A stretch of DNA of 64,000 nt from Loktanella sp. M215 (GCF_021735925.1 NZ_WMEA01000001.1:2386001-2450000), one strand, 5' to 3'; shown: positions 35,505 to 45,694, counted from the first letter of the stretch. Notes: generated by a model from the letters alone, not told the origin. Translations and numbers: made by a program.

Positions 35505-36719
35505 ATGATCGGAAAAAGCTTTCGGCGCCAAAAGGCGGCTGAGGACGTGGAAACCAAGGGTTTCGACGCCTTTGACATGCGCCTTGGTGACCTGATGCGC
35601 GGCGAACGGGCGACGCTTGGCAAAAGCCTTCTGGATGTACAGCGCGAGCTGAAGATCAAGGCCGCCTATATCGCCGCGATCGAGAATGCCGACCCCTCTG
35701 CCTTTGACACGCCCGGCTTTATCGCGGGCTATGTTCGATCCTATGCCCGCTACCTGAAGATGGACCCGGACTGGGCGTTTGACGTGTTTTGCCGCGAAAG
35801 CGGCTTTACGACCGCACACGGCATGTCGGCGGCGGCCTCATCGACCAAACCGGCCCGGTTCGAGGTGAACCGCACGCCGATGGGCAAGGACATCTTCTCG
35901 GCCTCGGCGACCCCCTTCATCCCGCAGGGCGACGCGATGTTTTCCGGCATCCAGCCCGGTGCCGTGGGATCGGTCCTCGTGCTGGTGGCCCTGATCAGCG
36001 GTCTGGGATACGGCGGCTGGTCTGTCCTGCAAGAGGTGCAGAAGGTCCGCCTTGCCCCCGTCGATCAGACGCCGGTCGTGCTGTCAGACCTCGACCCGCT
36101 GGCCGGTGCATCACAGGTGGCCTCCGCCGATGGCGATGCCTCTCCGGATTTCGGGACGCCCACGCCAGAGGCGCTGGACCGGCTCTATCGCCCGCAGGCG
36201 CTGGACGTGCCGGTAATGGTGGCACGCGATGCGCCAATCTCGACCCTGATGCCGTCCGCCCCCAGCGCGCTGGGCCTGGCCGGTGTCGATCACGGTCTGG
36301 CGCAGGCCGTGACAGATGCGGTCAAGATGGCGGTCGACACACCCGCCGCCGACGCCCCTGCCATTCAGGTCAGCGAAGGCCCGGTGCCAGAGGTCCAGCT
36401 GGTCGCCGTGCGTCCCGCTTGGGTGCGCGTGCGGGCGGCCGACAATTCGGTGATCTTCGAAGGTATCATGAATGCCGGCGACACCTTTGCCTTGCCGCCG
36501 ACCGAAGAACCCGCGACCCTGCGTGTCGGTGAAAGCGGTGCGGTCTACTTTGCCGTGAATGGCCAGCATTACGGCCCCGCCGGCCCTAACGGTCAGGTGA
36601 CATCGAATCTGGCCTTGTCTGCCGCCAACCTGACCACCAAATACGCGCTGGCCGATCCGGACCGCGACGGCGATCTGAAGGCGATGGTGAACGTGGCCGA
36701 GGCGGTCGTCACGGAATAA
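35505..36719 (+). CDS. RodZ-like helix-turn-helix membrane protein
   Basis: A 404-residue protein of the RodZ type, which anchors MreB and cell-shape machinery. Residues about 20-90 form a cytoplasmic HTH_25 domain (GDLMRGERATLGKSLLDVQR, FDTPGFIAGYVRSYARYL); one membrane segment (VGSVLVLVALISGLGYGG) follows at about 150; the periplasmic end carries a DUF4115-like domain (RPAWVRVRAADNSVIFEGIMNAGDTFALP). The ATG at 35505 is chosen over a TTG at 35463. Placement just before ispG recalls the rodZ-ispG order of gammaproteobacteria. Confidence 0.85.
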   Translation: MIGKSFRRQKAAEDVETKGFDAFDMRLGDLMRGERATLGKSLLDVQRELKIKAAYIAAIENADPSAFDTPGFIAGYVRSYARYLKMDPDWAFDVFCRESGFTTAHGMSAAASSTKPARFEVNRTPMGKDIFSASATPFIPQGDAMFSGIQPGAVGSVLVLVALISGLGYGGWSVLQEVQKVRLAPVDQTPVVLSDLDPLAGASQVASADGDASPDFGTPTPEALDRLYRPQALDVPVMVARDAPISTLMPSAPSALGLAGVDHGLAQAVTDAVKMAVDTPAADAPAIQVSEGPVPEVQLVAVRPAWVRVRAADNSVIFEGIMNAGDTFALPPTEEPATLRVGESGAVYFAVNGQHYGPAGPNGQVTSNLALSAANLTTKYALADPDRDGDLKAMVNVAEAVVTE

Positions 36720-36794
36720 CGACCCGGACCCCGGTTGTCGGTGGCCCCGTGACGTCATAGGTTACGGGCAATATCCCAACCGGAAGTCCGTTTC

Positions 36795-37928
36795 ATGTCG
36801 TCGCTGCATTCCATCCGTCCCTGGCGCCAGATCGACCGCCGCCCCAGCCGCAAGATCATGGTGGGCAACGTCCCCGTGGGGGGTGATGCGCCGATCACGG
36901 TGCAGACGATGACCAACACCCTGACCACGGACGTCAAGGCCACGATCGCGCAGATTCAGGCCGCGGCGGATGCGGGGGCCGACATCGTCCGCGTCTCCGT
37001 CCCGGACGAGGCCTCGTCGAAGGCGCTCAAGCTGATCGTGCCAGAGGTCAGCGTGCCGCTCGTCGCGGACATCCATTTTCACTACAAGCGCGGGATCGAG
37101 GCGGCACAGGCCGGTGCGGCCTGCCTGCGGATCAACCCCGGCAACATCGGTGACGAAAAGCGTGTGCGCGAGGTCATCAAGGCCGCCAAGGACAACAATT
37201 GTTCCATCCGCATCGGCGTGAACGCAGGCTCGCTAGAACGGCACCTGCTGGACAAATACGGCGAACCGACACCCGACGCGATGGTCGAAAGCGGCATGGA
37301 TCACATCAAGATCCTGCAGGACAACGATTTTCACGAGTTCAAGATCAGCTGCAAGGCGTCCGACGTGTTCATGGCCGCCGCCGCCTATCAAAAACTGGGA
37401 GAGTTGACCGACGCCCCGATCCACCTTGGCATCACCGAGGCGGGTGGTTTGATTTCCGGCACCGTCAAATCCGCCATCGGCATGGGCAGCCTGCTGTGGA
37501 TGGGGATCGGTGACACGATCCGGGTGTCCCTGTCCGCCGACCCGGTGCAAGAGGTCAAGATGGGCTTCGAGATCCTCAAGTCGCTGGGACTGCGGCACCG
37601 CGGCGTCAACATCATCTCTTGCCCGTCCTGCGCGCGTCAGGGGTTCGACGTCATCAAGACCGTCGAGGCGCTGGAGCAGCGACTGGAACACATCAAGACG
37701 CCGATGAGCCTGAGCATCATCGGCTGCGTCGTCAACGGACCCGGAGAGGCGCTGATGACCGACGTCGGTTTCACCGGTGGCGGAAATGGGTCCGGTATGG
37801 TCTACTTGGCAGGCAAGCAAAGTCACAAGTTGGACAATGCCTCGATGATCGATCACATCGTCGAACAGGTTGAACGAAAGGCTGCAGCTCTTGACGCCGC
37901 TTCGCAGGATGATCAGGCGCAGGGGTGA
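36795..37928 (+). CDS. ispG: 4-hydroxy-3-methylbut-2-enyl diphosphate synthase
   Basis: IspG (GcpE) reductively opens methylerythritol cyclodiphosphate to HMBPP, the penultimate MEP-pathway step for isoprenoids. The 377-residue length is usual. The TIM-barrel start is [19 protein letters not shown]; the 4Fe-4S cluster ligands are in SCPSCARQ and [10 protein letters not shown]. Other conserved segments: [13 protein letters not shown] and [12 protein letters not shown]. It follows the RodZ-like gene by 75 nt on the same strand. Confidence 0.96.
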   Translation: MSSLHSIRPWRQIDRRPSRKIMVGNVPVGGDAPITVQTMTNTLTTDVKATIAQIQAAADAGADIVRVSVPDEASSKALKLIVPEVSVPLVADIHFHYKRGIEAAQAGAACLRINPGNIGDEKRVREVIKAAKDNNCSIRIGVNAGSLERHLLDKYGEPTPDAMVESGMDHIKILQDNDFHEFKISCKASDVFMAAAAYQKLGELTDAPIHLGITEAGGLISGTVKSAIGMGSLLWMGIGDTIRVSLSADPVQEVKMGFEILKSLGLRHRGVNIISCPSCARQGFDVIKTVEALEQRLEHIKTPMSLSIIGCVVNGPGEALMTDVGFTGGGNGSGMVYLAGKQSHKLDNASMIDHIVEQVERKAAALDAASQDDQAQG

Positions 37929-37949
37929 TGCCAGCGCAGGTCGGCCGCG

Positions 37950-38420
37950 ATGGCGCACTCAGATCTGGGTGCCGTGCTGGGCATATCGATCCCTTGTGAT
38001 CTGACGCAGCCCAGGCGGTTCAGACCCTTTTTTGACCGCATCGATGACGCGACCTTTACCGGGGTCAGTGTCACATTCTGTGTGATATGGCTCCTCTATC
38101 CCGTGCCGCTGATGCTGTAGATGCTCAAGATCGTTGTGTTGCGGGGGCTGGGTTTGATGGCCTGTTTCGGACTGTCCCTGTCTCTGCCCGCGAAGGTCGG
38201 CGCACGCGGGGTGGCGGTCTAGGCGGCCGCGCTGATCGCGGCGAATTCTACCGTTGTCATTGCTGCCGGATATTTGTGGATGACGCCCGGATTGCAGGTA
38301 TTGGCGAACTTCGGGATTGGCCTTGCGATGCTGGCGTCGATTGCCTCCACGAGGCTGGAACCTCTCTATACGTTCTTGGAAATCGTCATGACCGACGGCG
38401 CCTGCGCGCGGATGCCATGA
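37950..38420 (+). pseudogene. decayed membrane-protein ORF with two amber codons
   Basis: A single reading frame of about 156 codons starting at ATG 37950 is interrupted by two TAG codons (38118-38120 and 38220-38222) and ends at TGA 38420. Between them the frame keeps strong membrane-protein character (IVVLRGLGLMACFGLSLSLPA, ALIAANSTVVIAAGYLW, LANFGIGLAMLASIAS), so the stops look like recent nonsense changes. I cannot name the family. The next remnant (histidine-kinase-like) overlaps its end, so the two may once have been parts of one sensor gene. Confidence 0.55.
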
Positions 38421-38800
38421 CACGGCCGTTGCTGGCCTATTCCCGCCGTGCCCCGCTGCATCCCGAACCCATCGACGTCGTGCACTGCCTGATAGAGCTT
38501 GAGGTGCTGATGCGATGTGTTTTGAAGCCTGACATCGGCCTGACCTGTCGCAGCAGCCCGCAGCCGCTGATGGTCTTTGTGGACCGGATGCAGTGCGATA
38601 CGGTTCTGTTGGACCTGTGCATCAACGCCAGAGTTGCCATCGGTGATCGCGGAACGACCCGCGCGATGCGTCAAAATACATGAAAGACGCCCAGGCCGCC
38701 GGGCGATTCCGTCAGTATCACCGTTGCGGACGAGGGGACGGTCGCCACGCTGCTGCTGCTCGCGATCAACGGTAACACAGGCGCGATTCCGGCTGTCTGA
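38417..38800 (+). pseudogene. histidine-kinase remnant
   Basis: The frame from ATG 38417 reads LLAYSRRAPLHPEPIDVVHC, then LKPDIGLTCRSSPQPLMVFV and LLDLCINARVAIGDRG: the linker after an H-box, and the N-box (normally LxNLxxNARDAM) of a hybrid sensor histidine kinase. It stops at 38683; a frame-shifted ITVADEGT follows, resembling the G1 box. The H-box dimerisation helix and the receiver domain are missing. I read it as a degraded kinase, not a functional one. Confidence 0.55.
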
Positions 38801-38840
38801 GGTCCGAGAAGTCGACCCGACGCCGGGCGTTGCGGTATGC

Positions 38841-38868
38841 AAAAGGGCGCCGGCCTGCGCCGACGCCC
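38841..38868 (-). terminator. terminator of the MBL-fold gene
   Basis: On the minus strand GGGCGTCGGC-GCAG-GCCGGCGCCC-TTTT forms a 10-bp stem with one wobble followed by four T, 23 nt after the stop of the MBL-fold hydrolase. Confidence 0.75.
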
Positions 38869-38890
38869 CGTTGCCAATCTTGTCGTAAGG

Positions 38891-39682
38891 TCAGGCGGGC
38901 ATGACCTCGTCGCCATACCAATTGCCGATCTTGACCTGCGCCGTGTCGCCGACCAGTGCCGCGAACTCCTCGGGGTTCTGGGTGCCGCCATCCTGACCGC
39001 GGTAGTGGTAGGGATAGACATAGGTCGGCTTGAATTCGGCCACGGCAGAGGCCGCCGCTTCCTTACCCATCGTGTAGGGCAGGTTCATGCAGATGAACGC
39101 CACGTCGATGTTTTCCAGCGCGCGCATCTCGGGGATGTCCTCGGTGTCGCCAGAGATATAGACCCGCAGCCCGTCGAATGTCAGCACATAGCCGTTGTCG
39201 CGGCCCTCGGGGTGGTTCTGAAGGCGGCCCTCGGTCGTGTTGTAGGCCGGGATCGCGTCGATGGTCATGCCGTTGTATTCGGCCGTCGCCCCATTCGCCA
39301 TTTCGGATGCCTTGGCCTTCATGTCGTCGGACAGCATGGCAAAGACGGCGGGGTTCGCGATGATCTGGGTATTCTCGCCCACGATGGCCACGAGCGTGTC
39401 GGCGTTATAGTGGTCGCCGTGCTCGTGCGTGATCAGGATCAGGTCGGGGGCGGGATAATCGGCATAGAGCGACGCGTCGCCGACCGGATCGTTGTAGATC
39501 GTGCCGACCGGCGTTTCCATCACGAAAGAGGCGTGCTCGACGGGATGCACCGTCACATCGCCCGCGGTCGTCGGGAACATGTCGGCGGCATGGGCTGCGG
39601 CGCTGGCCGCATAGGGCAGCAGCGTGATCGCGCTTGCCGCAGCGGCGGAGGTGGCGAGGAAATGGCGGCGTGTGGTCGTCAT
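38891..39682 (-). CDS. MBL-fold metal-dependent hydrolase, Tat-exported
   Basis: A 263-residue UlaG-like metallo-beta-lactamase-fold protein. TTTRRHFLATSAAAASAITLLP is a twin-arginine signal peptide, so it is exported folded. Metal ligands are in ITHEHGDHYN (HxHxDH), with further ligands likely in YISGDTEDI and YPYHYRG. The substrate is unknown. The ATG at 39682 follows GGGAGAG; it is preferred over an ATG-like start 8 codons upstream. A clear terminator follows it. Confidence 0.87.
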   Translation of the reverse strand: MTTTRRHFLATSAAAASAITLLPYAASAAAHAADMFPTTAGDVTVHPVEHASFVMETPVGTIYNDPVGDASLYADYPAPDLILITHEHGDHYNADTLVAIVGENTQIIANPAVFAMLSDDMKAKASEMANGATAEYNGMTIDAIPAYNTTEGRLQNHPEGRDNGYVLTFDGLRVYISGDTEDIPEMRALENIDVAFICMNLPYTMGKEAAASAVAEFKPTYVYPYHYRGQDGGTQNPEEFAALVGDTAQVKIGNWYGDEVMPA

Positions 39683-39753
39683 GGAACTCTCCCGTTCGGT
39701 TTGCATTGCGGCTAACCTAGGGCAAGTTCCATGACAGGCCAGTCACGGACGCG

Positions 39754-40482
39754 TCAGCCGCGTAACTGGTCCACCAGCTTCTGCAACTGGTCGGCGGGGA
39801 CATAGCCGCGGACCATCTGGTCCTGCACCACGAAGGTCGGCGTGCCTGAAATATTCAGCGCATCGCCCAAGGCGCGGTTCGCGGTGATGCGGCGCGCGAC
39901 CTCGGGGTCGTCCACCTTGGCCATGATCGCCTCGCCGTCCAGCCCCAGCGTGCCGGCCAGCCGCGTCAGGCTGTCGCGCGTGATCTCTCCGTTATAGCTC
40001 ATCAGCGTGTCGTGGACGGATTTGTAGGCATCCTCGCCTGCGACGATCTGCGTGGCGATGGCAAACTGCGAGCCCAGCACCGATTGCTCTCCCAGGATCG
40101 GGAATTCCTTGACGATGAACTTGATGTTGCCGTCCGAGGACAGCAGGCTTTCGACCTCCGGGAAGGCCTTCTTGCAGTAGCCGCAGCGGTAATCCATGAA
40201 CTCGACCACGGTGATGTCGCCGTCGGGATTGCCGCCGACCCAGGAAAAGCCGTCGTCGGTCAGCGCGTCGGCCTGTGCCGCCACCATCTGCTCGTCCGCC
40301 TGCACGGCCGCGGCCTCCTCGCGCTGCTGCAGCACGCCGACGGCTTCCATGATGACCTCCGGGTTGGCCATCAGATAGGCGCGCACCCGCTCGCCGAAGG
40401 CGGCGTCGTCGGTCGTATCCTGCGCCAGCGCGGGCAGGGCCATTGCACAGGTCAGGGCGGCGGCGGTCAGGGTGCGGAACAT
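39754..40482 (-). CDS. DsbA family thiol-disulfide protein
   Basis: A 242-residue periplasmic thioredoxin-fold oxidoreductase. The signal peptide is MFRTLTAAALTCAMALPALA; an N-terminal helical region (ERVRAYLMANPEVIMEAVGV) typical of the ScsC/Com1-like DsbA group comes next; the active site is DYRCGYCKKAFPE (CxxC) and the cis-proline loop is ISGTPTFVV. It probably forms or isomerises disulfides in exported proteins. It sits 71 nt upstream of the MBL gene on the same strand. Confidence 0.9.
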   Translation of the reverse strand: MFRTLTAAALTCAMALPALAQDTTDDAAFGERVRAYLMANPEVIMEAVGVLQQREEAAAVQADEQMVAAQADALTDDGFSWVGGNPDGDITVVEFMDYRCGYCKKAFPEVESLLSSDGNIKFIVKEFPILGEQSVLGSQFAIATQIVAGEDAYKSVHDTLMSYNGEITRDSLTRLAGTLGLDGEAIMAKVDDPEVARRITANRALGDALNISGTPTFVVQDQMVRGYVPADQLQKLVDQLRG

Positions 40483-40614
40483 CGGGTCACTTTCATCTGG
40501 GTTGCACGGATTATGCGCAGATCGGGGCGGACCTGCCAAGGTGCGGCGGCGCGAAGTGTTGACGCGGCCCCCCGCGGCCATGCACAAGGTTGCGAAAAGC
40601 AGTAAGGGCAGACC

Positions 40615-41769
40615 ATGCGCAGCTCAACCCGGGGGGACGTCGATCCCTTTATCGTGATGGACGTGATGGAGGCCGCCCGCGCCGCCGAGGACGCAGGCCG
40701 TTCGATCATCCACATGGAAGTCGGCCAGCCCGGCACCGGCGCGCCGCAAGAGGCGCTGGAGTTGCTGCGCGCGGATCTGGACCAGCCGCTGGGCTATACC
40801 GTAGGCCTTGGCCTGCCCGCGCTGCGGCGCCGGATCGCGCAGCATTACGGCGATATCTACGACGTGGACCTCGATCCCGGCCGGGTGGTGATTACGGCGG
40901 GGGCGTCGGGGGCCTTCATCCTCGCGTTCTCGGCCCTCTTCGACAACGATGCGCGGGTCGGTCTGGGGCTGCCCTGCTATCCCAGCTATCGCCAGATCCT
41001 GCGCGCGGTGGGCCTCAAACCGGTCGAGATCGAAACCCGCGCCCGGGGTCGGTTCCAGCCGCAGCCCGAGGATGTCGCGGCCCACGACCTGGCTGGCCTG
41101 ATCGTCGCCTCGCCCGCCAATCCCACCGGCACGATGCTGAACGAAGCTGAATTGACCGCACTTGCGGACGCCTGTGCTGCCCGCGACGCGGCGCTGATCT
41201 CGGACGAGATTTATCACGGCATCGGCTACGGCACCCGTGCCGTATCCGCGCTGGAGGTGACGCAGGAGGCCTATGTCATCAACAGCTTTTCCAAGTATTT
41301 CAGCATGACCGGCTGGCGCTGCGGCTGGATGGTGGTGCCAGAGGATCATGTCCGCACGGTCGAACGTCTGGCGCAGAACCTTTTCATCTGCGCGCCCCAC
41401 GCCAGCCAGCGTCTGGCGCTGCACGCGATGGATTGCCGGTCGGAACTGGACGGCAACCTCGCCGTCTATCAGGCGAACCGGACGCTGCTGCTGGACGGTC
41501 TGGCACACGCGGGGTTCGAGACGATGGCCCCGCCCGACGGGGCCTTCTACATCTACGCCGACGTGTCCGCCTATACCGACGACAGCCGGGTGATGGCGGC
41601 CGACATCCTCGACAAGGCCGGCGTGGCGGTGACGCCCGGACTTGATTTCGATCCGGTCGCCGGGCACCGGTGGCTGCGGTTTTCCTACGCCGGACGCACC
41701 GCCGACATGGCCGAAGGGCTGGACCGCCTGCAACGCTACATGAAGGCGCACGGACGCACAGAGGCATGA
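40615..41769 (+). CDS. class I/II pyridoxal-phosphate aminotransferase
   Basis: A 384-residue fold-type-I aminotransferase. The PLP lysine is in NSFSKYFSMTGWRCGWMVVP; TAGASGAFILAF binds the cofactor phosphate; ASPANPTGTM and DEIYHGIGYG are conserved. The substrate is not clear; alanine or aspartate/aromatic amino acids are possible. Its TGA overlaps the amidase ATG (ATGA), so it is co-transcribed with a cell-wall amidase, an unusual pairing of metabolism and envelope. Confidence 0.9.
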   Translation: MRSSTRGDVDPFIVMDVMEAARAAEDAGRSIIHMEVGQPGTGAPQEALELLRADLDQPLGYTVGLGLPALRRRIAQHYGDIYDVDLDPGRVVITAGASGAFILAFSALFDNDARVGLGLPCYPSYRQILRAVGLKPVEIETRARGRFQPQPEDVAAHDLAGLIVASPANPTGTMLNEAELTALADACAARDAALISDEIYHGIGYGTRAVSALEVTQEAYVINSFSKYFSMTGWRCGWMVVPEDHVRTVERLAQNLFICAPHASQRLALHAMDCRSELDGNLAVYQANRTLLLDGLAHAGFETMAPPDGAFYIYADVSAYTDDSRVMAADILDKAGVAVTPGLDFDPVAGHRWLRFSYAGRTADMAEGLDRLQRYMKAHGRTEA

Positions 41770-42959
41770 TCCGTGCCCTCGCCCTGTGCCTCGCGCTCGC
41801 GGGTCCTGCTGTGGCGCAGGACTTTTCGGCGCTGGCCCGGATCGACCCGGTGCACAGCCGTATTGCCGATGCGGGGCAGGGGTTGGGGATCACGCTGGCC
41901 CTCAGCCAGACCGTGCCCTACCGCGTCTTCACGCTGGACGATCCGATGCGCCTGATCGTCGACTTTCAGGAGGTCGACTTCGGCGGCCTGATCCCGGCGG
42001 ACCTGTGGCAGGCGGGGCTGGCGGCGGACGTGGCCTTTGGCGTGTTGCGCCCCGGCTGGTCGCGGCTGGCCGTGACGCTGGCGCAGCCGCTGCAGGTGGC
42101 GCAGGCGGGTCTGTCGGTGGACGCCGACACCGGTGCCGCGGTGCTGTCATTGCAGTTGTCTCCTACGGATGCGGCGGGCTTTGCGGCGATGGCGGGCGCG
42201 CCTGATGCAGAGGCGCTGCCGGATGCCGCGTTGACCGCCGCCGCTCCGCGCACCGGCCCGCTGGTCGTAGCGATCGACCCCGGGCACGGCGGCATCGACC
42301 CCGGTGCGCTGCGGGGTCGTGTCCACGAGGCGGACCTGATGCTGCAACTGGGGATCGAACTGGCCGACGCGATCAATCGTGGCGGCGAGATGCGCGCGGT
42401 GCTGACCCGCGACAGCGATACTTTCGTGTCCCTTGAGGGGCGCATGACCATCGCCCGCGCGGCGGGTGCCGGCGTGATGCTGTCGCTGCACGCGGACGCG
42501 CTGGACGACGATGTAACCCGCGGCGCCTCCGCCTATACCCTCAGCCCGGAAGGCGAGGACCGGTCGGCGCAGCGCATGGCGGAACGGCACGAGCGCGGTG
42601 ACCTGCTGGCGGGGCTTGACCTGACCGGTCAGGACGACCGCGTGGCGACGGTGCTGATGGACATGGCGCGCGCCGATACGGCGCCGCAGTCGGACCGTCT
42701 GGCGGACGCGCTGATCGCGGGCCTGCGCGCCAGTGGTGCCACCGTCAATAACCGCCCCCGGCGCGAGGAGCGTCTGGCGGTGCTGAACGCCGCCGACTTC
42801 CCCTCTGTCCTGCTGGAGGCGGGGTTTTTGTCCAACGCCGCCGACCGCGCCGCCCTGTCCACGACCGCAGGCCGCGCGCCGCTGGTTGCGGGCATCACGA
42901 CCGCCCTGCGCGACTGGACAGCGGACGAGGCGGCCCGCGCGCCCCTGAAGCGGCAATAG
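41766..42959 (+). CDS. N-acetylmuramoyl-L-alanine amidase (AmiC-like)
   Basis: A 397-residue periplasmic zinc amidase that splits septal peptidoglycan to separate daughter cells. A Sec signal (MIRALALCLALAGPAVAQ) precedes an AMIN domain (RIADAGQGLGITLALSQ, YRVFTLDDPMRLIVDF) and an Amidase_3 domain with zinc/catalytic residues in IDPGHGGIDPGA, HEADLMLQ, LSLHADAL and LEAGFLSNA. It precedes the PBP1A gene by 127 nt on the same strand, fitting a cell-wall function. EnvC-type M23 activators of such amidases exist elsewhere in the window (50-51 kb). Confidence 0.92.
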   Translation: MIRALALCLALAGPAVAQDFSALARIDPVHSRIADAGQGLGITLALSQTVPYRVFTLDDPMRLIVDFQEVDFGGLIPADLWQAGLAADVAFGVLRPGWSRLAVTLAQPLQVAQAGLSVDADTGAAVLSLQLSPTDAAGFAAMAGAPDAEALPDAALTAAAPRTGPLVVAIDPGHGGIDPGALRGRVHEADLMLQLGIELADAINRGGEMRAVLTRDSDTFVSLEGRMTIARAAGAGVMLSLHADALDDDVTRGASAYTLSPEGEDRSAQRMAERHERGDLLAGLDLTGQDDRVATVLMDMARADTAPQSDRLADALIAGLRASGATVNNRPRREERLAVLNAADFPSVLLEAGFLSNAADRAALSTTAGRAPLVAGITTALRDWTADEAARAPLKRQ

Positions 42960-43086
42960 CGGGCGCAACTGGCGGTATTGTGACCGCTTGCCGGGCCGCT
43001 TATCGCGCGCAACGGGCCGATCTGCTTTTGACGCGGGGCGGGGTGCGCCCTATAAGCGGCCAACTCCCGACAGAAGGTCCACGTCC

Positions 43087-45606
43087 ATGCTGCGTTTCAT
43101 CATGTCGTTCTTCGGTGCGATCTTCTCGATGCTGTGCCTTGGCGTGGTCATGGCGGCGCTGACCCTTGGCGCGGTGTTCTACATGTATGGCCGGGATTTG
43201 CCGTCCTATGACACACTGGCACAATACACCCCCAAGACGATCAGCCGGATCTATTCGGGTGAAGGGCAGATCATCGACGAATTCGCCGTCGAACGCCGCC
43301 TGTTCACCCCCGCCGAAGATATTCCCGACGTGGTCAAGCAGGCGTTCATCAGCGCCGAGGACAAGAACTTTTACACCCACGGCGGCTATGACGCGGGCGG
43401 CATGGCGGCGGCATTTGTCGCTGCCGTGCAATCGCGCGGGCAGGACGTGCGCGGCGCATCTACGATCACCCAGCAGGTGATGAAGAACTTCCTGCTCGAT
43501 GGCTCGCGCAGTGTGGAGCGCAAGATCAAGGAAATCATCCTCGCCACCCGGATCGAGGGGGCGATGCCCAAGGACAAGATTCTGGAACTGTATCTGAACG
43601 AGATTTTCCTCGGAAAGAACAGCTATGGCGTGACCGCCGCGGCGCTGACCTATTTCAACAAGTCCCTGTCCGACCTGACGGTGGAAGAGGCAGCGTATCT
43701 CGCCGTGTTGCCCAAGGCGCCGTCCGACTACGACCCCGTGCGGCAGTACGACCGGTCCATCGCGCGCCGTGACTATGTCCTGACCGAGATGTGGCAGAAC
43801 GGGTATATCGAGGACGCCGCCTACGAGACAGCCAAGAACACGCCGCTGCGCACGGTGCAGTCGGGCGATTACGAAAGCTTCCGGTCCGAGCTGCCGCCGC
43901 GGGATTATTTCACCGACGAAATCCGCCGCCAGCTGAGCCAGAACTTCGGCGAGGACGAATTCTTCTCCGGCGGCCTCGCGATCCGTGCCACCATCGACGA
44001 GGAATTGCAGGTCGAGGCAGCCCATGCGCTGCAGAGGGCGCTGGAGTCCTACGACCGGGGGCAGGGGCGCTGGCGCGGTACGGGCAAGACGATCGACCCG
44101 GCCCAATTGGGCAACGAGGCCGCATGGCGCGCCGCACTGGGTGCCGCGGAGGTTCCCCGCGACATCACGCTGGAAAACGCTTGGCATCCCGCCGTCGTGC
44201 TTGAAGTCGGTGACAGCCAGATGCGCGTCGGCATCGAGAACGTGAAGGAAACCGAAGCCGAACCCTTTGTCATCCCGCGCGACGACATCGCGTGGATCAA
44301 GGGCGGGTTTGGCGACAACTTCAAGGTCGGCGACGTCGTGCTGGTGCGCCGCATGACGCAGGACAGCGACGGCAGCTTCATCCGCTGGACGCTGCGGCAG
44401 GTGCCGCAGGTGCAGGGCGCCTTCATGGCGATGGACGTGAACACCGGCCGCGTGCTGGCGATGCAGGGCGGCTTTTCCTATCAGGCCAGCGTCTTCAACC
44501 GCGCCACGCAAGCGAAACGCCAGCCGGGGTCTTCGTTTAAACCTTTCGTCTATGCGGCGGCACTCGATTCCGGCTATTCCCCCGCCACCATCGTCGTCGA
44601 CGCCCCGATCGAGATCAACACGCCCCAGGGCGTCTGGCGTCCGCAGAACTATTCCAACAAGTTCTACGGCCCCACCCCGCTGCGCACCGGGATCGAACAG
44701 TCGCGCAACCTGATGACCGTGCGTCTGGCCCAGGAGGTCGGCATCGACACCGTTGCCAATTACGCCGAGAAATTTGGGGTCTACGACCACATGAACCGCG
44801 TGCTGGCGGCCTCGCTGGGCTCTGACGAGACCACGCTGTTCAAGATGGTCGCAGCCTACGCCATGTTCGCCAACGGCGGCGAGCGGGTGGAGCCGACGCT
44901 GGTCGACCGGGTGCAGGACCGCTACGGCAAGACCGTCTATCGCCACGACCAGCGGGTCTGCAATGATTGCCAACTGGCCAGCCTGCCGACAGGAGAGGCG
45001 CCGACCATCGTCAGCAACCGCCAGCGCGTGATGAACGAGATCACCGCCTATCAGTTGACCTCGATGCTGGAAGGCGTGGTCAAGCGCGGTACCGCCAAGC
45101 ACGCGATCAACCTGCCTGTGCCGATCGCCGGCAAGACCGGCACGACGAATGACGAAAAGGACGCGTGGTTCGTCGGATTTTCGTCCAACATCGTTGCGGG
45201 CTGCTACATCGGCTACGACAACCCGCGCCCAATGGGAAAGTCGGCCTCGGGTGGCGGCATCTGCGCGCCGGTGTTCCAGACCTTCATGAGCCAGGCGATC
45301 AAGAAATACGGCGGCGGCGCGTTCCACGTCCCCGCGGATTGCCAGTTCATCAACATCGACCGCTTTTCCGGCGCGCGCCTGCCGCCGGGGGCATCGGGCG
45401 ACAACGTCATCGCCGAATGCTTCCGCCCGGGTGAAGAGCCGGTCTTCGGCATCACCTTCGACGGTGGTTTCGCGATGGCCGCCGACCTGCCACTGGTGGA
45501 CGAGGTGCCGCAGGCGTCGCGTCAGGTCCAGACCTCGACCGGGGGTACCGCGACCGTGGGGCCGAAGGCGTCCTTCGGCACGCTGTCGTCGGGCGGCCTT
45601 TACTGA
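43087..45606 (+). CDS. mrcA: penicillin-binding protein 1A
   Basis: An 839-residue class A PBP, inner membrane with the catalytic domains in the periplasm. One membrane segment (FFGAIFSMLCLGVVMAAL) is followed by the GT51 glycosyltransferase (SAEDKNFYTHGGYD, STITQQVMKNFLL) and an OB-like insert (about 300-430, VLEVGDSQMRVGIEN). The transpeptidase has SxxK in PGSSFKPFVYAAA, SRN in EQSRNLMTV and KTG in AGKTGTTND. Start at ATG 43087 after GAAGG; the frame to 42988 upstream is not conserved. Confidence 0.95.
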   Translation: MLRFIMSFFGAIFSMLCLGVVMAALTLGAVFYMYGRDLPSYDTLAQYTPKTISRIYSGEGQIIDEFAVERRLFTPAEDIPDVVKQAFISAEDKNFYTHGGYDAGGMAAAFVAAVQSRGQDVRGASTITQQVMKNFLLDGSRSVERKIKEIILATRIEGAMPKDKILELYLNEIFLGKNSYGVTAAALTYFNKSLSDLTVEEAAYLAVLPKAPSDYDPVRQYDRSIARRDYVLTEMWQNGYIEDAAYETAKNTPLRTVQSGDYESFRSELPPRDYFTDEIRRQLSQNFGEDEFFSGGLAIRATIDEELQVEAAHALQRALESYDRGQGRWRGTGKTIDPAQLGNEAAWRAALGAAEVPRDITLENAWHPAVVLEVGDSQMRVGIENVKETEAEPFVIPRDDIAWIKGGFGDNFKVGDVVLVRRMTQDSDGSFIRWTLRQVPQVQGAFMAMDVNTGRVLAMQGGFSYQASVFNRATQAKRQPGSSFKPFVYAAALDSGYSPATIVVDAPIEINTPQGVWRPQNYSNKFYGPTPLRTGIEQSRNLMTVRLAQEVGIDTVANYAEKFGVYDHMNRVLAASLGSDETTLFKMVAAYAMFANGGERVEPTLVDRVQDRYGKTVYRHDQRVCNDCQLASLPTGEAPTIVSNRQRVMNEITAYQLTSMLEGVVKRGTAKHAINLPVPIAGKTGTTNDEKDAWFVGFSSNIVAGCYIGYDNPRPMGKSASGGGICAPVFQTFMSQAIKKYGGGAFHVPADCQFINIDRFSGARLPPGASGDNVIAECFRPGEEPVFGITFDGGFAMAADLPLVDEVPQASRQVQTSTGGTATVGPKASFGTLSSGGLY

Positions 45607-45694
45607 CCACCCGCTTGCCGCAGGCGTCGCGGCGGGCTAAGACCCTGACGCACCGCCCGCGGGCGATGACACATCTATCCAAGGACCAAGAGCC

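Noticed and set aside
43000..45327. 775-aa antisense ORF opposite PBP1A, and similar long antisense frames at 45995-48079, 59018-61102, 24506-26515, 21268-23145, 62060-63403 and 31344-33011
   Set aside because: They are open only because of the GC-rich codon pattern of the true genes; their translations are His/Arg/Gln-rich, with no domains, and the opposite strand carries clear known proteins.
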